From: Shewanella oneidensis MR-1
GTDB taxonomy: Bacteria > Pseudomonadota > Gammaproteobacteria > Enterobacterales > Shewanellaceae
Direction of reading: 5' to 3'
NCBI RefSeq assembly: GCF_000146165.2
Contig: NC_004347.2
Span: 3,382,790-3,446,789 of the forward strand
Length of the DNA stretch: 64,000 nt
Shown here: positions 60,978 to 64,000 of the stretch, one piece after another
Layout: every line of letters starts with the position of its first letter
How positions within the stretch are numbered: the first letter of the stretch is position 1
Position numbers and translations under genes: made by a program
Notes under the pieces: generated by a model
Databases searched by the model: none
What the model saw: only the letters and a program-made list of their open reading frames with translations
Told to the model about the DNA's origin: nothing

Positions 60978-62627
60978 TTATCTTGTACTGTAGGTTTTTA
61001 AAAATTTAACACCGTTATTTATATCAGGAGTGTAAATTCTATCTTTAGATACAAATGGAACATATTTACGGTATTCATGAAGAAATTCACTCGTACCATT
61101 CCCCATTTTTTGGCTATATTCTTTTGTTCTGATATCCATACCTTGTGTGGTATGCAACACCTCATAAGAGTAAATTTCATAAGCAATATCTGCAATTTTA
61201 TCTAAGCGATTTGCAATTAAATTGACGTTACTAAAGGTTTCCTCAATACCAACAGATGTTGGTACGCCATAAATTGCAGCACTATTAGTCAAAGACATCG
61301 CTTCCGCATAAAGACCAGACATAGATTGTGCGATATTAGCAAAACCATCACCACCAACATTTTCCTTAGAAATTAAATATGTTGTTAATTTTGTACGGTG
61401 ACCGTCATCTAATTGGGTAGTACGCCAGGCTGAAATATGAATCACTTGGGCAAGTGCACGACTCAAAGACTCCAACTGCACTGCTAGCTGGGTATTATCA
61501 AAATTAGAACCTGAGTTAACAAAAACATTTTTTCCACCAACCCGTAAGCCATCAACATAATCGCTATTGCTGTACCATAAATCATCTCTTGCATTTGTAT
61601 GCACAATTGGATTGTCTGTCGTATGGTTGATTGCTGTATTAAGTAACTCTTTTGCTTGGCGTAATTCTTCTTTCGCTGCCGCTAAAATTTGACCTGATGA
61701 TCTAAAGCTCAACGGGTCCTGTAAATTTCGCTTCGAATCAAGACTCCAAAGATATGAACCTTTTAAATGAGATAAAATTGATTCCGCCGCTTCATGTCCC
61801 TGTGGCCATCCTTTTGTATCGACTGTATGCCATAGAAAAGGGGACACGTTACCATTTAGCGCTTCTAAACTAGACGCAATTATCACTGATGATAGATCGA
61901 GTAGATGCTCCACTTTTTTCACTGCCGTAATAGATTGTGCTTCGGCAACATTACTATTTGAGAGAATTGAAATACCATCCATCCCAAATGGCTGATATTT
62001 TTTCAATCCTAGCTCTTTACGAACCTCAGCTGAAGAGCGACGCTTTCCTTGGTACATTACATCCCACTCACCCATTAAGGCTAAACCGACATGTGTCACC
62101 ATACTCAAATCATTGGCACCTTCTGAGCCTCGAGATGGAATAAGTGGATAAACATCATTGTTGATATATTCCATATAGGCATTGGCAGCATCAACACTCA
62201 TCCCTGTAAATCCTGCAGCCATCTGGTTCAAACGGATAACCATCGCCATTTTAGATTCAGCTTCAGGTAAAAATGGCTCCATCCCCGCTGCTTGTATCCG
62301 CATTTGCCGCTCATTAAATTTAATAGATTCTGAACGATTCGGCTCATTTTCGACCGAAGCCCCCGCGACACGCTGGTCTTTCAGAGCACCGTAATTAACG
62401 GTTAATCCATAAATAGAACGCCCATCTTCAGCTGCATCAATAGGCGCTTTATAAGACGCTCGAATACGCTCCCAACCTTCTTTCGAAATGTTAACATCTT
62501 CACCAGACTTAGATATTTCCCAAAGTTTATCTACAGTCAATGAAGTGCCATCAAGCGTATGAGTTGCTGCGATTGATGTCATAGGTAATATAGCGGCTAT
62601 TACAAGCGGTATAGTTTTTAATTTCAT
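60978..62627 (-). CDS. Secreted aromatic amino acid ammonia-lyase family protein with altered MIO site
   Basis: 549 residues of the HAL/PAL/TAL family (usual length ~510-560 without signal), with a signal peptide MKLKTIPLVIAAILPMTSIA, so it is periplasmic, unlike cytoplasmic HutH. Conserved elements: Tyr73 in YGLTVNYG, QDP at 303-305, Arg309, and GSNFDNTQLAVQLESLSRALAQ. The site where Ala-Ser-Gly normally forms the MIO cofactor reads GSEGANDLS, with Ala171-Asn172-Asp173. At the position of the second catalytic Tyr (QDPYSLR in HutH) there is Leu306. Selectivity positions are Ile111-Gln112, unlike Ser-His of HutH or His-Leu of TAL. Likely makes an unsaturated acid, but the chemistry is unproven. 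Confidence 0.8.
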   Translation of the reverse strand: MKLKTIPLVIAAILPMTSIAATHTLDGTSLTVDKLWEISKSGEDVNISKEGWERIRASYKAPIDAAEDGRSIYGLTVNYGALKDQRVAGASVENEPNRSESIKFNERQMRIQAAGMEPFLPEAESKMAMVIRLNQMAAGFTGMSVDAANAYMEYINNDVYPLIPSRGSEGANDLSMVTHVGLALMGEWDVMYQGKRRSSAEVRKELGLKKYQPFGMDGISILSNSNVAEAQSITAVKKVEHLLDLSSVIIASSLEALNGNVSPFLWHTVDTKGWPQGHEAAESILSHLKGSYLWSLDSKRNLQDPLSFRSSGQILAAAKEELRQAKELLNTAINHTTDNPIVHTNARDDLWYSNSDYVDGLRVGGKNVFVNSGSNFDNTQLAVQLESLSRALAQVIHISAWRTTQLDDGHRTKLTTYLISKENVGGDGFANIAQSMSGLYAEAMSLTNSAAIYGVPTSVGIEETFSNVNLIANRLDKIADIAYEIYSYEVLHTTQGMDIRTKEYSQKMGNGTSEFLHEYRKYVPFVSKDRIYTPDINNGVKFLKTYSTR

Positions 62628-62724
62628 GTCAACGTCCTATTATTAGTTGAATATAAAAAAGCCTAGTTAGCTTTCGAATCAAAATTAATTAACAATCAAA
62701 CAAATAGAGTTTATTAAATAGAAC

Positions 62725-63096
62725 TTACTTTAGATTTGGAAACTCCACTATATGGCAATCACTGCATATAGCATGTGATGGTTTATGCTCTGAATGACAT
62801 GCTGTACACTCCAATGTATTCCGATAATGAGCAGAGTCATGGGGTAATTTATCGTATTTATTTTCTTTCGTTGGGATTTCGTCCATTGTACCATGGCATC
62901 TAATACAAAAACTTGAATCAGGTCTTTCATTCGGCACACCAGTACCGTGACATGTTTTACAACTTCCACTTTTCCCCATCAACTTAAAATGATGCTCTTT
63001 AATTGGCACTCCACTTAAAGTATTCTCCGCAGAGTAGGCAGATAAACAAGTCATTAACAAAGCACTAACCAAACCTAATTTATATATATATTTCAT
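62725..63096 (-). CDS. Periplasmic tetrahaem cytochrome c
   Basis: 123 residues with signal peptide (MKYIYKLGLVSALLMTCLSAYSA) and four CXXCH haem sites: CKTCH, CIRCH, CTACH and CSDCH. Additional His residues can serve as distal ligands. It resembles the haem domain of flavocytochrome c fumarate reductases (FccA-like) but is a separate small protein. It ends 97 bases before the lyase gene and starts 12 bases after the flavoprotein gene, so it is the likely electron-donor subunit of that flavoprotein. The start with GGTGA placed 6 bases ahead of ATG 63096 is preferred. Confidence 0.93.
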   Translation of the reverse strand: MKYIYKLGLVSALLMTCLSAYSAENTLSGVPIKEHHFKLMGKSGSCKTCHGTGVPNERPDSSFCIRCHGTMDEIPTKENKYDKLPHDSAHYRNTLECTACHSEHKPSHAICSDCHIVEFPNLK

Positions 63097-63108
63097 CATT
63101 ATCACCTA

Positions 63109-64000
63109 TTACACTTTTCTAATGGCAGCTTGATTACCTGCAATTTGCCCAAACACGAGACCATCAATAGAAGAGCAACCACCTAATCGGTCCATTCCAT
63201 GTGTACCACCAGTAACTTCACCAGCAGCAAATAAGCCTGAAATAGGTTCGCAAGTATTAGAGTCAATGACTTCTGCGTTAGGCGTAATAGCAACCCCCCC
63301 CATGCAATAATGTAATTTTGGTGACAAACGGATTGAATAATATGGAGGTTTTAAAATTGTTTTTTCATCTAAAGGTTTGTTAAAAGGATCTTTTGCTTTA
63401 CCTTGAACAATCTCATTCCATTCATTTATTGAATTTTGTAATGCATTAATATCAACATCATAACGTTTGGCTAATTCTTCGAGCGTTTCAGACTTTTTAA
63501 TTGCACCATCACGGTAAGCCGCTTTAAATCCTTCTGCATGATTTGCCGTTGCCTCACCACAAAATACAAACGGCATATTAGGTTTTTCTTTCGTACCTGA
63601 GGCCAACACTGCCAACTGCGCATCTGCACGAGTTCGACGGTCTGCTAATTCATTCATGAATCTCGCCCCTGTTTTTGGGTCAATAGCGATCCCTTCTGCA
63701 AAGGCGTAATCAGCAAAGAAACTTGCAGGGCCAGCTCCCTTTTCATCCGGTGTAGCCCAAGGCCCTAACTGGTACATGTCTAACATGACCGGCAGTGCAC
63801 GAATAGAGAGCAGTGACTTAATCATGGTTGCTGTAGCACCAGGCTGAGCAGTGCTTTCAAGTTTCTGATATGCAGGCATTGTTGTTTTAATAAACTGGTG
63901 ATCTTGTCCCCATCCACCAGAAGCAACAATTACCCCTTTTTTAGCTTTATAAGCGAATTGACCTCTATTGGAACCGCTCTTAAAATCGTATTTTTCGCTG
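63109..64000 (-). CDS. Flavoprotein subunit of a split flavocytochrome c reductase (cut by window edge)
   Basis: At least 297 residues are visible; the frame is open beyond base 64000 at its N-terminal end. It belongs to the fumarate reductase/flavocytochrome c FAD family: FAD segment GVIVASGGWGQ, catalytic-Arg region GARFMNELADRRTRAD, LHYCMGGVAITP, and AGEVTGGTHGMDRLGGCSS with the substrate-binding Arg. The residues that bind the second carboxylate of fumarate in FccA are not evident (YQLGPWATPDEKG and the following segment differ), so a non-fumarate 2-enoic acid is more likely. The haem domain is a separate downstream gene. Whether an N-terminal FMN or signal region exists cannot be seen. 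Confidence 0.88.
   Translation of the reverse strand, partial: SEKYDFKSGSNRGQFAYKAKKGVIVASGGWGQDHQFIKTTMPAYQKLESTAQPGATATMIKSLLSIRALPVMLDMYQLGPWATPDEKGAGPASFFADYAFAEGIAIDPKTGARFMNELADRRTRADAQLAVLASGTKEKPNMPFVFCGEATANHAEGFKAAYRDGAIKKSETLEELAKRYDVDINALQNSINEWNEIVQGKAKDPFNKPLDEKTILKPPYYSIRLSPKLHYCMGGVAITPNAEVIDSNTCEPISGLFAAGEVTGGTHGMDRLGGCSSIDGLVFGQIAGNQAAIRKV

Noticed and set aside
60978..62627. Ordinary cytoplasmic histidine ammonia-lyase (hutH)
   Set aside because: It has a signal peptide, no hutU neighbour, an altered MIO site and different selectivity residues.

Overview
The window looks like a chromosomal segment of a Shewanella species (Gammaproteobacteria). This rests on the lateral and order of polar-flagellar genes (flgBCDE, flgFGHI, cheR/cheV, flgAMN, flgOPT), a pseudaminate-like flagellin glycosylation locus beside them, a cytochrome bd operon with cydX, and a split periplasmic flavocytochrome with a separate tetrahaem cytochrome. 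The assignment is from recognised gene content and order, not from a database search.

Layout. (1) 1-12306: flagellar block. On the minus strand are flgB-flgC-flgD-flgE, flgF-flgG-flgH-flgI (flgI is cut by the left edge), cheR and cheV. On the plus strand are flgA, flgM, flgN and flgT, with flgO-flgP divergent from flgT. Sigma-54 type promoters precede flgB, flgF and flgT, and FliA (sigma-28) type promoters precede flgM and probably cheV, which fits a staged flagellar cascade. (2) 12362-12437: tRNA-Arg(CCT). (3) 12485-31816: flagellin glycosylation region. A tightly packed plus-strand set (DUF115 protein, small protein, NeuB-family synthase without SAF domain, TPP enzyme, SDR, C-methyltransferase-like protein, ATP-grasp ligase) is followed by two minus-strand methyltransferases (one fused to a nucleotidyltransferase-like domain). 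Next come a GH57-like protein, a PseF-PseG-type fusion, PseC and PseB, an intact IS5-family element with its inverted repeats, and the large Maf glycosyltransferase. PseB and PseC start a UDP-GlcNAc-derived diamino-sugar pathway, the NeuB-like enzyme and the PseF/G fusion would complete a nonulosonate-like donor, and Maf would attach it to flagellin. No PseH acetyltransferase is seen, so the acyl decoration may come from the TPP/SDR/ATP-grasp enzymes.

(4) 31922-41759: a DUF2947 protein, a chalcone-isomerase-like protein, an outer-membrane barrel, a TetR regulator divergent from an RND efflux pair with two palindromic operators between them, a YdcH protein and a Cache-domain chemoreceptor. (5) 42017-56176: core genes cydA-cydB-cydX with a perfect FNR-type site upstream, purL, mltF, tadA, guaB-guaA, plus a small transcribed-looking unit at 45.6-45.9 kb and a 39-residue basic ORF at 52.06 kb. 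(6) 56177-58634: xseA followed by an intact IS903-group element with a 9-bp target duplication. (7) 58744-64000: a LysR regulator and a minus-strand cluster of flavoprotein subunit (cut by the right edge), tetrahaem cytochrome c, a secreted ammonia-lyase-family protein and a porin.

The two most interesting systems are the last cluster and the glycan locus. The last cluster reads as a periplasmic route in which a lyase-family enzyme makes an unsaturated acid that a split flavocytochrome then reduces as a respiratory electron acceptor. Its lyase lacks the canonical Ala-Ser-Gly triad that forms the MIO cofactor (it has Ala171-Asn172-Asp173) and has Leu306 where a catalytic Tyr is expected.
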